From Leptolyngbyaceae cyanobacterium RM1_406_9 (GTDB taxonomy: Bacteria > Cyanobacteriota > Cyanobacteriia > Elainellales > Elainellaceae): a stretch of 37,162 nucleotides of DNA. This document shows positions 24,912-32,740 of this stretch, one piece after another (the first letter of the stretch is position 1; each line of letters begins with the position of its first letter). The notes under the pieces were generated by a model. The model had not been told where the DNA came from and made no database searches. It was given only the letters and a program-made list of their open reading frames with translations. The stretch spans positions 1-37,162 of the forward strand of contig JAAUQZ010000019.1 in NCBI GenBank assembly GCA_012033355.1, written 5' to 3'. The position numbers and the translations under genes were made by a program.

Positions 24912-26753
24912 GTGAATAAGCGGTGGAGAAATGCGGGACTGTATGCCCTGTTAGTCGTAGTAGTGCTTTTCCTAGCAACAGCCTTGTTTGACCGGCAGCC
25001 CCAGGCACGAGAAACATGGCGCTACAGCCCTCAATTCATTAACGAAGTCCAGGCAGGCCGAGTCGAAAAGGTGATCATCAGCTCTGACCGATCCAGAGCG
25101 CAAATCACTGCTCAAGATGGTCGCAAAATCCTGGTGAACCTGCCAAACGACCCAGAGTTGCTCAACATCCTGACCGAGAACGACGTAGATATTTCAGTTT
25201 CTCCCCAGACGGACGATCGCGTTTGGGTGAGAGTGTTGAGTACGCTGCTGATTCCGTTCTTGCTGTTGGTGGTGCTGTTCTTTGTGCTGAGACGCGCCCA
25301 AAACGGTCCTGGCAGTCAGGCCATGAACTTTGGTAAGTCCAAAGCCAGAGTTCAGATGGAGCCTCAGACCCAGGTGACATTCGGCGATGTAGCGGGCATT
25401 GAGCAGGCAAAGCTAGAACTCAGCGAAGTGGTGGACTTCTTGAAGAATGCTGACCGCTTTACCGCTGTTGGCGCAAAAATTCCTAAAGGGGTGCTGCTGG
25501 TTGGCCCTCCTGGAACGGGTAAAACCCTTCTGGCAAAAGCGGTTGCTGGAGAAGCAGGCGTTCCCTTCTTCTCAATATCCGGCTCTGAGTTTGTAGAAAT
25601 GTTTGTCGGTGTGGGTGCGTCTCGTGTGCGCGACCTGTTTGAGCAAGCTAAAGCGAACGCTCCTTGCATCGTTTTCATTGATGAAATTGATGCAGTGGGT
25701 CGTCAGCGGGGTGCTGGTTTAGGCGGCGGCAACGATGAGCGAGAGCAAACCCTCAACCAGTTGCTCACCGAGATGGACGGCTTTGAGGGCAACACGGGCA
25801 TCATCATCATCGCAGCGACAAACCGCCCTGACGTGTTGGATTCCGCACTGCTGCGTCCCGGACGTTTTGACCGTCAGGTAGTGGTCGATCGCCCCGACTA
25901 CGCTGGTCGTCTGGAAATTCTCAACGTTCACGCTCGTGGCAAAACCCTGGCAAAGGATGTTGACCTGGAGAAGATTGCCCGTCGAACTCCCGGTTTCACT
26001 GGCGCTGACCTGGCAAACTTGCTCAACGAAGCGGCAATTCTGGCGGCTCGTCGCAACCTGACCGAAATTTCGATGGATGAAGTCAACGACGCAATCGATC
26101 GCGTCCTGGCTGGTCCTGAGAAGAAAGATCGCGTCATGAGCGAAAAGCGTAAGTCTCTGGTGGCTTACCACGAAGCCGGACACGCGCTAGTCGGTGCGCT
26201 AATGCCTGATTACGATCCGGTACAAAAAATTAGCATTATTCCTCGCGGTCGGGCTGGCGGTTTGACCTGGTTCACGCCTAGCGAAGACCGGATGGATTCT
26301 GGCTTGTATTCCCGCTCATACCTGCAAAACCAGATGGCTGTTGCTTTGGGCGGTCGCATCGCTGAAGAAATCATCTTTGGTGAAGAAGAAGTCACAACAG
26401 GTGCTTCTAATGACCTCCAGCAGGTGGCACGAGTGGCTCGTCAAATGGTGATGCGCTTTGGCATGAGCGATCGCCTTGGCCCCGTCGCTCTAGGTCGTCA
26501 GCAAGGCAATATGTTCCTCGGCAGAGACATTGCCTCTGAGCGTGACTTCTCTGAAGAAACAGCCGCCGCTGTCGATGATGAAGTCCGCAACTTGGTTGAG
26601 CAAGCCTACCGTCGAGCCAAAGCAGTTCTGGTTGACAACCGCCCTGTGCTAGATCATCTGGCAGAAATGCTAATCGAGCGGGAAACCGTAGACGCTGAGG
26701 AGCTTCAGGATTTGCTGGCAACCAGCGATGTGAAGGTGGCGGCGATCGCCTAA
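24912..26753 (+). CDS. ftsH: ATP-dependent zinc metalloprotease FtsH (FtsH3-like)
   Basis: 613 residues from the GTG at 24912, preceded by the strong ribosome-binding site AGGAGGA (24896-24902). Two membrane helices (about 9-26 and 107-127) flank a short lumenal domain. The AAA module has Walker A GPPGTGKT (198-205), Walker [28 protein letters not shown] for the pore loop and second region of homology, and RPGRFDR. The protease zinc site is HEAGH (420-424), with a downstream Asp ligand. FtsH complexes degrade damaged thylakoid and membrane proteins. By remembered sequence the N-terminus ([13 protein letters not shown]) is closest to Synechocystis FtsH3 (Slr1604). A bidirectional terminator follows. 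Confidence 0.96.
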   Translation: MNKRWRNAGLYALLVVVVLFLATALFDRQPQARETWRYSPQFINEVQAGRVEKVIISSDRSRAQITAQDGRKILVNLPNDPELLNILTENDVDISVSPQTDDRVWVRVLSTLLIPFLLLVVLFFVLRRAQNGPGSQAMNFGKSKARVQMEPQTQVTFGDVAGIEQAKLELSEVVDFLKNADRFTAVGAKIPKGVLLVGPPGTGKTLLAKAVAGEAGVPFFSISGSEFVEMFVGVGASRVRDLFEQAKANAPCIVFIDEIDAVGRQRGAGLGGGNDEREQTLNQLLTEMDGFEGNTGIIIIAATNRPDVLDSALLRPGRFDRQVVVDRPDYAGRLEILNVHARGKTLAKDVDLEKIARRTPGFTGADLANLLNEAAILAARRNLTEISMDEVNDAIDRVLAGPEKKDRVMSEKRKSLVAYHEAGHALVGALMPDYDPVQKISIIPRGRAGGLTWFTPSEDRMDSGLYSRSYLQNQMAVALGGRIAEEIIFGEEEVTTGASNDLQQVARVARQMVMRFGMSDRLGPVALGRQQGNMFLGRDIASERDFSEETAAAVDDEVRNLVEQAYRRAKAVLVDNRPVLDHLAEMLIERETVDAEELQDLLATSDVKVAAIA

Positions 26754-26799
26754 GAAATTAGTCGTTTGACGAAATAGCAACAGCATTCTAGTGCTAAGC

Positions 26800-26833
26800 A
26801 AAAAGCGGGGTGATTCATACTCCCGCTTTTTTT
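26800..26833. terminator. Bidirectional intrinsic terminator between ftsH and the universal stress gene
   Basis: Stem AAAAGCGGG/CCCGCTTTT (26801-26809 with 26822-26830) and a 12-base loop. The plus strand runs into seven T (26827-26833), ending ftsH. On the minus strand the A tract 26800-26804 gives five T for the convergent stress-protein gene. Confidence 0.9.
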
Positions 26834-26899
26834 GTACGCTTGTCAGTCACTCCACAGGGGGTTGGAAGAAGTTGAACACTTTGTAAGTGTTCACCCTTA

Positions 26900-27430
26900 C
26901 TAGCTTGCAACTTGAGCCACCTCAGGCTGAACACTATCAGAAGCCACGCAAGACGAGCGATGCACCGTCAAAACAGAACAAGGTGCGTGGTGCAAAACGT
27001 AGTTGCTAACGCTGCCCAAGAGCAACTCGCTTATACCCGATCTTCCTCGTCGTCCTAATACGATCAGGTCAGCCCCCCAGGTCTTTGCTAAGTTGCAGAT
27101 TGTTACACCGGGGCTACCCGCATTTTGAGTGAATTCTGTGGGAATGCCCTGGGCGATCGCTTCTTCTGTCCGCAGTCGCAAAAAGTCAATTCCTTCCTGT
27201 TTATAGCTCTCCCACTGATGCTGATAAGCATCCAAAGCATCACTGTGAAGACCTGGGTAATACTCCAAACCATAGAAACCAGGAAAAACTGGGCTGCCGT
27301 CCTCATCGCTAGATAAAACGTGGAGCAACATCAGACAAGCATCCATCTGTTTTGCCAGAGACACTGCCTTTTCAAGCACCGACGCACTCATGTCAGACTT
27401 GTCTAACGCAACCAGAATCTTATGAAACAT
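26900..27430 (-). CDS. Universal stress protein (UspA family)
   Basis: 176 residues, ATG at 27430 with a strong ribosome-binding site GGAGGAAA. Single Usp domain: ILVALDKSDMSASVLEKAV, ADLIVLGRRGRSGISELLLG and SVSNYVLHHAPCSVLTVHRS. The pattern G-x2-G-x9-G-S marks an ATP-binding member. These small cytoplasmic dimers accumulate under stress or starvation. Residues 155-176 are a variable tail. A hairpin GAACACTT/AAGTGTTC (26874-26892) lies just past the stop, before the shared terminator. Confidence 0.94.
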   Translation of the reverse strand: MFHKILVALDKSDMSASVLEKAVSLAKQMDACLMLLHVLSSDEDGSPVFPGFYGLEYYPGLHSDALDAYQHQWESYKQEGIDFLRLRTEEAIAQGIPTEFTQNAGSPGVTICNLAKTWGADLIVLGRRGRSGISELLLGSVSNYVLHHAPCSVLTVHRSSCVASDSVQPEVAQVAS

Positions 27431-27801
27431 ATCGTTTCCTCCAACGTCCCGATACCTTCGTTATAGGAGAACAAGTTGAAGATTTTGTGAGGACGACCAA
27501 AAAGTTAACTAATATACTTCTTAGTAACCCAATATGCAAAAAATAGGAAATCTTAGTTTCTGGCAGAGCAAACATCTTGCCTGCTTAATCTAAACAGACA
27601 CAATACCCGTCCCGCATTAGGTTTAAAGAAGTTATTACGTCGAATCATTCAGCCTGTCCACCTCTGCGGGATCTTAGGCAGAAACTTTCAGTCCAATAAT
27701 AGTTATGCGGCTCAGGTTGCCGCAAAGGGAGGTATTTAAAGGCTTATGCTTAATGTTTAAGGCTGAGTTACTACCGCAGTGCTACCAGGTAGGTGTTCAT
27801 T
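27431..27801. other. Gene-free stretch upstream of the cassette gene (371 bases)
   Basis: No convincing gene. From 27700 on it holds the left boundary of the putative gene cassette (GTTATGCGGC, 27702-27711) and a small hairpin TGCGGC/GCCGCA (27706-27711 with 27719-27724). The part before 27700 should contain the promoter of the divergent universal stress gene. Confidence 0.6.
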
Positions 27802-28487
27802 ATGATGAGTACTAACCGAACTCCTGCTGGATTCAGAATAATTTCGGAAACACCGAACCTTTGGATTCGATACCGATCAAAAGGGACTAGTCACATTGTT
27901 GCTTTCATGGTTCCGTTTATGTTGATGTTCATTGGGTTTCTTCTATCTGGATTTTTTACGCTTCAAGAATTACTGCGAGTTGGTCTTTGGCAGTCGATTC
28001 GCCTCCTCATAGAGGATGGAATTTGGAATTTATTTTTGAACTTATTAAGCATTGGGTGGTTTTTCTTTTATCTTTGGATTCTCGGTATTTTTACACTCTG
28101 GACGCTCTGGTTCATTTTTGGAATAACTGAGTTTCGGGCTTCTCAAGATTCATTGGTTGTTGTCTATCGCTTTTTGGGTTTTTCCTCCAAGAAGCAAATT
28201 CCAGGTTATACTATTCGATCCTTCGCACAGAGTAAGGATGGAGGTGAAAATATGGACTCTTTCCCAGGATGGGGATTGCTTGTGATTGCAAACCAAGAAG
28301 TTGAATTACTTCAGCGGCAGCCGCTTGAGAAAAGTGATTGGTTAGGTAGAGTGCTTGCAGATTTTTATAGAGTTCAGTTTGTTCAAAGAGCAATTGAGCG
28401 ATAGCCGCATAACAAACCGGATGGAGCGGCCTGTTGGGAGATCCTGGTTGTGTTGCAAAGGTTGCTTGCAGCCGCTCAACCGGATCG
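27703..28487 (+). mobile_element. Putative integron-type gene cassette (single cassette, no integrase in window)
   Basis: The left edge is GTTATGCGGC (27702-27711), cut expected between G and TT. The gene (27802-28404) is followed at once by an attC-like site (28407-28493), right cut expected in G-TTAGCC at 28487/28488. The outer core box of the attC, read from the gene's stop, is GCCGCATAAC (28404-28413), the exact reverse complement of the left edge over ten bases. That relation is expected when a circular cassette with one attC is inserted. The content is AT-rich relative to neighbours. No intI gene or second attC was found here. Confidence 0.6.
27802..28404 (+). CDS. Hypothetical membrane protein carried on the putative cassette
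   Basis: 200 residues from the ATG at 27802 (AGG eight bases upstream; a GTG at 27793 is in frame). I do not recognise the family. There are two strong hydrophobic blocks: residues 33-56 (SHIVAFMVPFMLMFIGFLLSG begins here) and 78-112 (LLSIGWFFFYLWILGIFTLW region), probably three to four helices. A soluble C-terminal half has short beta-like stretches (DSLVVVYRFLGFSSKKQIPG, then GWGLLVIANQEVELLQRQP), reminiscent of a PH-like membrane-associated domain. Codon use is AT-rich and unlike its neighbours, and the gene is followed directly by an attC-like site, both consistent with acquisition. Confidence 0.75.
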   Translation: MMSTNRTPAGFRIISETPNLWIRYRSKGTSHIVAFMVPFMLMFIGFLLSGFFTLQELLRVGLWQSIRLLIEDGIWNLFLNLLSIGWFFFYLWILGIFTLWTLWFIFGITEFRASQDSLVVVYRFLGFSSKKQIPGYTIRSFAQSKDGGENMDSFPGWGLLVIANQEVELLQRQPLEKSDWLGRVLADFYRVQFVQRAIER

Positions 28488-28493
28488 TTAGCC
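28407..28493 (+). other. attC-like recombination site
   Basis: 87 bases. The outer boxes are GCATAAC (28407-28413) and GTTAGCC (28487-28493). The arms AACAAACCGGATGGAGCGGC and GCCGCTCAACCGGATCGTT are imperfect inverted repeats; they pair over TAAC, CCGG and GAGCGGC with one extra unpaired G in the left arm, as expected for the extrahelical base of attC sites. The centre is a variable stretch of about 44 bases. It begins three bases after the stop of the preceding gene. Confidence 0.68.
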
Positions 28494-28623
28494 CTCTGAG
28501 TTGATGGTGGGGGGCAGTGCCTCAAGACTCTTTATTGCTGCTGTACCCTTCTTCACACATTGATGACACTAAAGATGATGCCATACCGTAGATACTGTGT
28601 TAGTAGCTACGTTGAGAGATTTT

Positions 28624-28854
28624 TCAGTCAACCAGCTGTCGCCCTCTGCGGTTTCTTGCAGCTTCTAGCTTTTGCCGAATTGTGGCTTGTACCTTTTCAT
28701 CAAAATTGGGGTCATCAGGACTAGCAATAATCCTACGAGGGAGTTGATTGATTCGGTCTAGATCAGCCTGAAGAGCAGCATAATCACCACGATGTTTAAG
28801 AAAATACTGCTTCAATTCAGCATCAGACATTGCATCGTAATTAGTCTGGCTCAT
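28624..28854 (-). CDS. Small conserved cyanobacterial protein, DUF6887-like
   Basis: 76 residues from the ATG at 28854. An in-frame upstream ATG would add 29 residues read out of frame through the preceding gene, so it is rejected. The sequence MSDAELKQYFLKHRGDYAALQADLDRI has the pattern I remember from DUF6887 proteins (MSDKELRxYVLxHRxD). The rest is helical and charged (DEKVQATIRQKLEAARNR). Function unknown. Its first 14 bases overlap the end of the DUF6888-like gene, so the two are coupled. Confidence 0.78.
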   Translation of the reverse strand: MSQTNYDAMSDAELKQYFLKHRGDYAALQADLDRINQLPRRIIASPDDPNFDEKVQATIRQKLEAARNRRGRQLVD

Positions 28855-29008
28855 CAAATGATTCTCCGCTAGGCAGAATTTGAAACTCAAGCTCTTCATC
28901 ATACCCAACGAGAATATACACGTTTCGAGTTCGCGCATCAACGCAGATTAAATGTATCGGTTGAAGCATCGCAAACGTTAGTTGATAGCTAATACGGTAC
29001 AGACTCAC
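28841..29008 (-). CDS. Small conserved cyanobacterial protein, DUF6888-like
   Basis: 55 residues from a GTG at 29008. SLYRISYQLTFAMLQPIHLI, then CVDARTRNVYILVGYDEELE and FQILPSGE; this matches the short cyanobacterial family I recall as DUF6888 (xYQLTNMLQPIHLVCID). The usual few N-terminal residues before SLYR are missing because an in-frame stop lies two codons upstream; an internal ATG (LTFAM) could also be used. The stop TAA (28841-28843) lies inside the DUF6887-like gene. The two families are commonly adjacent; their role is unknown. Confidence 0.68.
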   Translation of the reverse strand: MSLYRISYQLTFAMLQPIHLICVDARTRNVYILVGYDEELEFQILPSGESFDEPD

Positions 29009-29082
29009 TAGCTACGCAGCAGTAGGTATTCCGGGTAGTTGCATCACACCCGTTTGCTATCCATCGTAGCAAGGGTTTTGGC

Positions 29083-29712
29083 TTAGTCTCTGGCACTTAG
29101 TTTATTTCTACGAGACTCTAGTACCAGAGGAATTGCAATCCACGCAACCAAAACGAGCAAGGCAACAACTGTAAACTGGGCTACCCAGCCTACTAGCTGA
29201 TCGAGTGGAATGAGACGACCTGCAAAGTAGGAAAGGCTAACCGTGACAGAAGCCCAGGTTGCTGCACCTGCCAGGTTGCAGAGGAAGAACTGGTAGTAAG
29301 GCATTTGGGCAATGCCTGCTAGCGGTCCGGCAAAAATCCTTAAGACTGCAATAAATCGCCCTAAAAAGACGGCTTTGCCTGCATTTTGGCTAAACTGACT
29401 GCGGACTTCTTCGAGTTGCGCTTCTTCGATCCGAAAGATGCGTCCTAAGCGGGTGATGAGCGACCAGCCGCCATAAAAGCCGAGCCAGTAGCCACAGCTA
29501 TCGCCAATTACGGCTCCGGCGATCGCACTTCCCAAAACAAACCAATAGTTTAATTCGCCGCTGCCCGCCAAAAAACCGCCAACCAGGGTGATTGTCTCCC
29601 CTGGAATGGGAATTCCGGCATTTTCCAGCATAATTCCGATAAAAACTGACCAATAGCCGTACTGATGTGCGATTTCCTTTACGGTTTCGAGCGATACCAG
29701 TTCAAAAGACAT
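29083..29712 (-). CDS. DedA family membrane protein
   Basis: 209 residues, ATG at 29712. DedA/VTT-domain proteins are integral membrane proteins linked to lipid scrambling or transport (undecaprenyl phosphate and phosphatidylethanolamine flipping in other bacteria). Features are ENAGIPIPGETITLVGGFLA (re-entrant loop with conserved Glu and Pro), GDSCGYWLGFYGGW, the motif FLGRFIAVLRIFAGPLAG with its conserved arginines, and a C-terminal helix ending in SRRNK. Length and motif order are normal. It follows the three-gene operon 29803-32098 on the same strand with a 90-base gap. Confidence 0.9.
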   Translation of the reverse strand: MSFELVSLETVKEIAHQYGYWSVFIGIMLENAGIPIPGETITLVGGFLAGSGELNYWFVLGSAIAGAVIGDSCGYWLGFYGGWSLITRLGRIFRIEEAQLEEVRSQFSQNAGKAVFLGRFIAVLRIFAGPLAGIAQMPYYQFFLCNLAGAATWASVTVSLSYFAGRLIPLDQLVGWVAQFTVVALLVLVAWIAIPLVLESRRNKLSARD

Positions 29713-29802
29713 TCAATACAGCCTTCACAAAGTTTTATGAACCTCTCTCATGATCATGGCTCACGCCAGAGGATTGTGTCAATCAGCCGAATTGAGGGAA
29801 TC

Positions 29803-30543
29803 TCAAGACAGTCTGACTGATTCGGTTGTAGGTTCATAAACCCGATAGGCAGCATTGGACGAAATCTTTAAATCCAGAATCGGCTGATTAGAGATACAAA
29901 GCCAGTGGCAGGCAAACAAATCGGGAGATTGAACGCCTAAACTGGCGATCGCTGGAGCCGCCGGAAACGGCAGTAAACGATCAAAATAAATCGCTTCTCC
30001 CTCAAAGCCAAATTGGAGCAGGTAGGTTGCAGGTGGAGCAGAGAGCGATCGCAACAGCCGCTGCCCCAGCCAATAAAGGGCCTGTCGCCAACGGTCTGAC
30101 AGATGTAACGGTTGGAAAAAAGTAGGTGAAACAGCTTCAGCACTGACAACTTCAGCCCCGATTACTTCTCCGTAGAGCGCTCCTCTCGCTGTCAACACGA
30201 TAGGTAGCCAAAGCTGTCCGGTGCCTGTGAGATAACCCAACTGTTCAACCCGTCGCCGCATTTCTGAAATGTCTTGGCAAGCGCAGTATGTCTCTTGCCC
30301 TGGAAACGCAACAAAATCAGGTAAGTTCAACATCAATGGACAAATCTGATCGGCTTTATCCAGCGGAACGTTTTGTAGAGATGCTGTCAGAATTTCTGTC
30401 GCAACATGAATTGAGCTTGAAGGAGCAACTGGGAAGGTGGCGATCGCCAGCTTCAGTGCAGCGATGCCTTGAGCCAGCTCTACCGAAGTTTCAGCCCCTT
30501 CCTGTTGATCTTGCGCGTCAACCAGAATCAGAACTCGCGCCAC
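29803..30543 (-). CDS. Conserved cyanobacterial protein of unknown function
   Basis: 246 residues from a GTG at 30543 that shares one base with the stop of the upstream gene (TAGTG). I recognise no domain. The sequence is alpha/beta in character: MARVLILVDAQDQQEGAET, VLTARGALYGEVIGAEV, HLSDRWRQALYWLGQRLLRS. No membrane segments. The tight overlap with the coiled-coil gene and the flavoprotein suggests a shared function. Confidence 0.75.
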   Translation of the reverse strand: MARVLILVDAQDQQEGAETSVELAQGIAALKLAIATFPVAPSSSIHVATEILTASLQNVPLDKADQICPLMLNLPDFVAFPGQETYCACQDISEMRRRVEQLGYLTGTGQLWLPIVLTARGALYGEVIGAEVVSAEAVSPTFFQPLHLSDRWRQALYWLGQRLLRSLSAPPATYLLQFGFEGEAIYFDRLLPFPAAPAIASLGVQSPDLFACHWLCISNQPILDLKISSNAAYRVYEPTTESVRLS

Positions 30544-31094
30544 TAGACATTGCCAAAGGAAGGAATGGGCTTTGTGCTAGCCCCAATCCGGGGGAAGCTC
30601 GGCAGGTCAATTTGGCTAGAGCGGCGGCTTCTCACAGCCAAGCGATAGCTGACGCTTTGCAGTTCGGCGTGAAGCTGGCGATTTTCTCGCTGAATTCGAG
30701 CTACCTTTTCTCTCACCGGAATCATCCGTTCGGCAAACTTTTGGCGGTAGATATTCGGTAGCTCTTGTACGACCTGCTCTAACATTCGAGAGCGATCGCT
30801 GAGTTCCTGAGCAGACTGGCGCAGTTGATAAATTTCGCTGTCTCGATCCGAAATTTGTTCCTGATAAAACGTCACCTGTTGCTCAACGCCCTGAAGCTGC
30901 TCCCGCAGCGCCCGCATTTCTGCCTGATGGCGCTCAGAGACTTCTGGGCTGGGCATAAAGCCCGTATTGCCCTTAACCAGGCGAAACAGTTCTTGGGATA
31001 GCTGTTGCACAAGCTGGTCACGCATTTGTAACTCTTCGCGCAAGCTGGCTACTTCGGCTTGAAGATCGGGATTAGGAGTGTGGGAGTAAGTCAC
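30543..31094 (-). CDS. Coiled-coil protein of unknown function
   Basis: 183 residues from a GTG at 31094 that overlaps the stop of the upstream gene (GTGA). Residues 10-150 are almost all heptad-like helix (LQAEVASLREELQMRDQLVQ, MRALREQLQGVEQQVTFYQ, VARIQRENRQLHAELQSV), predicting a long coiled coil with a break near residue 45 (KGNTGFMPSPE). The C-terminus is short, basic, then Pro/Ser-rich. It is probably a structural or adaptor protein. Middle gene of a three-gene overlapping operon. Confidence 0.82.
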   Translation of the reverse strand: MTYSHTPNPDLQAEVASLREELQMRDQLVQQLSQELFRLVKGNTGFMPSPEVSERHQAEMRALREQLQGVEQQVTFYQEQISDRDSEIYQLRQSAQELSDRSRMLEQVVQELPNIYRQKFAERMIPVREKVARIQRENRQLHAELQSVSYRLAVRSRRSSQIDLPSFPRIGASTKPIPSFGNV

Positions 31095-32098
31095 GTTACG
31101 GCTCCGATAGGCTCAATCAAATTTTGTTCCCAACGGCGGGGGGGTGAAGCGCGGCGGATGTCTCGCCAAATCGCTGTTGCAGCTAATGTACCATCTGCAA
31201 CGGCAATTGACACCTGATTTAAACCGTCTTTTAGATCTCCAACCGCAAAAATGCGGGGATGTGAAGTGCGGCACATCGAATCTGTCACCAGATTGTTGCC
31301 TTTCCACTGAAGATCTAGCCCTTTCAAGTACTCGTTGTAATAGTGAGAACCCATTGCCACTAGTCCAGTTTCTAACTCGACTGTTGAACCATCAGCTAGC
31401 TCTACACCCGTCATCTCGTGATTGTGTCCTAAGAAACGGCGAATTGGTGTTTCAACCAGCGGATAGCCATAATCCCTAAGCTTTTGCCGCATTTCGGTGC
31501 TCACTTCAGTCAAGCCCTGAGTGAAGACGGTGATGTAAGGGGTAAACCAGTTGAGTACGAAAGCCGTATTAATGGCAGCTTCGGCATTGACGAATAAGCC
31601 ACACTTGCGATCGGCAATTTCGTAGCCGTCACAGATCATACAGACGTGCAGGTTGTAGCCTGCATAATCGTACACATTTTGCATATCTTCAAGCTGCGGC
31701 AGGTGATCGATGATGCCGCTAGCTGCAATTAAATATTTGGAGCGAAATACGGGATAGAGGCTGTCTTGCTTGCCCAGTTTGACCTTAACGGCAAAGCTGT
31801 CCCCTTCATCCTGCACATCTTCTACAAAGCCCCGCAAGTGGTCGCCGCCTAAAGAGAGCAGGTGGTCTTGGCCCTGCTGTAGTAGATCTCGTCCAGGCGT
31901 ATCAGGCGGTAAGCCAAGATAATTTCGCAAGTCCTGCATCCAGAAGGAACGCCCCCGTCCCTTTTCAATGACGAGGCAAGAAAGCCGATAGCGCTGAAGG
32001 TAGATTGCGGCTGATAGCCCGCCCGCTCCACCGCCTACAATGATTACGTCGTAGAGATGGCTTAACCGTTCATCCAGGTTCTTTTTAGAAAGTTTCAT
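31091..32098 (-). CDS. Thioredoxin-reductase-like flavoprotein lacking the NADPH signature (DDOR-like candidate)
   Basis: 335 residues, ATG at 32098, ribosome-binding site AGGTAGGA. The FAD-binding N-terminus is normal: VIIVGGGAGGLSAAIYL with Glu at the end of beta 2 (VIEKGRG). The redox motif CMICDG is present. The C-terminal FAD motif reads RIFAVGDLKDGLNQVSIAVADG. In NADPH-dependent reductases the second nucleotide motif reads GGGDSAxEEA, followed by HRRxxxR; here those positions read LFVNAEAAINTAFV and VFTQGLTEV, so NADPH binding is doubtful. Cyanobacteria have pyridine-nucleotide-independent relatives, the ferredoxin-linked or diflavin disulfide oxidoreductases; this protein resembles them. 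First gene of the operon with the coiled-coil and 246-residue proteins. Confidence 0.82.
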   Translation of the reverse strand: MKLSKKNLDERLSHLYDVIIVGGGAGGLSAAIYLQRYRLSCLVIEKGRGRSFWMQDLRNYLGLPPDTPGRDLLQQGQDHLLSLGGDHLRGFVEDVQDEGDSFAVKVKLGKQDSLYPVFRSKYLIAASGIIDHLPQLEDMQNVYDYAGYNLHVCMICDGYEIADRKCGLFVNAEAAINTAFVLNWFTPYITVFTQGLTEVSTEMRQKLRDYGYPLVETPIRRFLGHNHEMTGVELADGSTVELETGLVAMGSHYYNEYLKGLDLQWKGNNLVTDSMCRTSHPRIFAVGDLKDGLNQVSIAVADGTLAATAIWRDIRRASPPRRWEQNLIEPIGAVT

Positions 32099-32255
32099 GT
32101 CCTACCTGATTCGCTAAACACCAAAACGGAGGAAGGATACCCCTCCTTCAGCCTAGCGCTTGAACCTTGATCGCTCTTGGTGTGGGAAGGATTCAGATAA
32201 CCCAAACTATATCTCCAAGTTCCCAGGTTAGCTATACCGATTCTCGCTGAGGTTA

Positions 32256-32302
32256 CATTGTTTGGAGCATAATCCCCGTATCCGGACACGCTCCAAACAA
32301 TG
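32256..32302. repeat. 13-base perfect inverted repeat with 21-base spacer
   Basis: CATTGTTTGGAGC (32256-32268) and GCTCCAAACAATG (32290-32302) are exact reverse complements. The transcript would form a 13-bp stem. It lies about 160 bases upstream of the flavoprotein start, as an operator pair, an RNA stem or a repeat element. Confidence 0.8.
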
Positions 32303-32332
32303 CAGGTTCATAAAAAACGGTATCAGGAGCGT

Positions 32333-32382
32333 GTTCAGATCTTTGTGTAAATACGGGCATTATGCCCGTATTTACACAAAAA
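32333..32382. repeat. Dispersed hairpin element, copy 2 (39-base perfect palindrome)
   Basis: TTTGTGTAAATACGGGCAT (32342-32360) is followed by one base and its exact complement (32362-32380). The prefix TGTTCAGAT (32332-32340) and the arm TTTGTGTAAAT match copy 1 at 15839-15889, while the inner stem differs in sequence but not in pairing. It lies 29 bases past the rpsF stop and may act as its 3' hairpin. Confidence 0.9.
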
Positions 32383-32410
32383 TTAAATTAGCCTTTTATT
32401 GATGCAGTCA

Positions 32411-32740
32411 CTAAACTTCGGCAATCGCCTCTTGTTCAACTTCCACAGCAGGCACTTCATGCTTGGTTGTGAGATAGCGAATCACCTCATCGCTCAAGCG
32501 CATTGCCCGCTCCAGAATGGCAACTGCTTCGCCAGGAGCCTTGTAGTTCATTTGAATGTAGACTCCTTCCCGCTGCTTCTGAATTTCATACGCCAAACGC
32601 CGTCTGCCCCGGTGCTGGGTTTCAACATCCTGCGCTCCCTGCTCTTGCAGCAGCCTTTGATATTTCTCGATCGCCTGATCGGTTAGTTCATCTCCCAGAT
32701 CAGAACGCAGAATATACATGGTTTCATAGATATAGTTCAT
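32411..32740 (-). CDS. rpsF: 30S ribosomal protein S6
   Basis: 109 residues, ATG at 32740 with ribosome-binding site AAGGAGA. S6 binds the central domain of 16S rRNA with S18. Typical sequence: [59 protein letters not shown], then [14 protein letters not shown]. The tail [14 protein letters not shown] is acidic, as usual. Standing alone on the minus strand without rpsR or ssb, as in other cyanobacteria. Confidence 0.96.
   Translation of the reverse strand: MNYIYETMYILRSDLGDELTDQAIEKYQRLLQEQGAQDVETQHRGRRRLAYEIQKQREGVYIQMNYKAPGEAVAILERAMRLSDEVIRYLTTKHEVPAVEVEQEAIAEV

Larger units (their letters stand above)
32099..32410. other. Gap between rpsF and the flavoprotein gene (312 bases, two hairpins)
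   Basis: No gene. Contains the inverted repeat 32256-32302 and the dispersed palindrome 32333-32382. The part 32099-32250 should hold the promoter of the flavoprotein operon. Confidence 0.65.

Noticed and set aside
27600-27710. A second complete attC site at the left cassette edge
   Set aside because: Only the core GTTATGC is present; no matching left arm or inner boxes are visible upstream, so the left edge may be a secondary insertion point.
28211-28525. Minus-strand frame of 104 codons across the cassette's attC-like site
   Set aside because: It is antisense to the cassette gene and reads through the recombination site; no ribosome-binding site or known motif.
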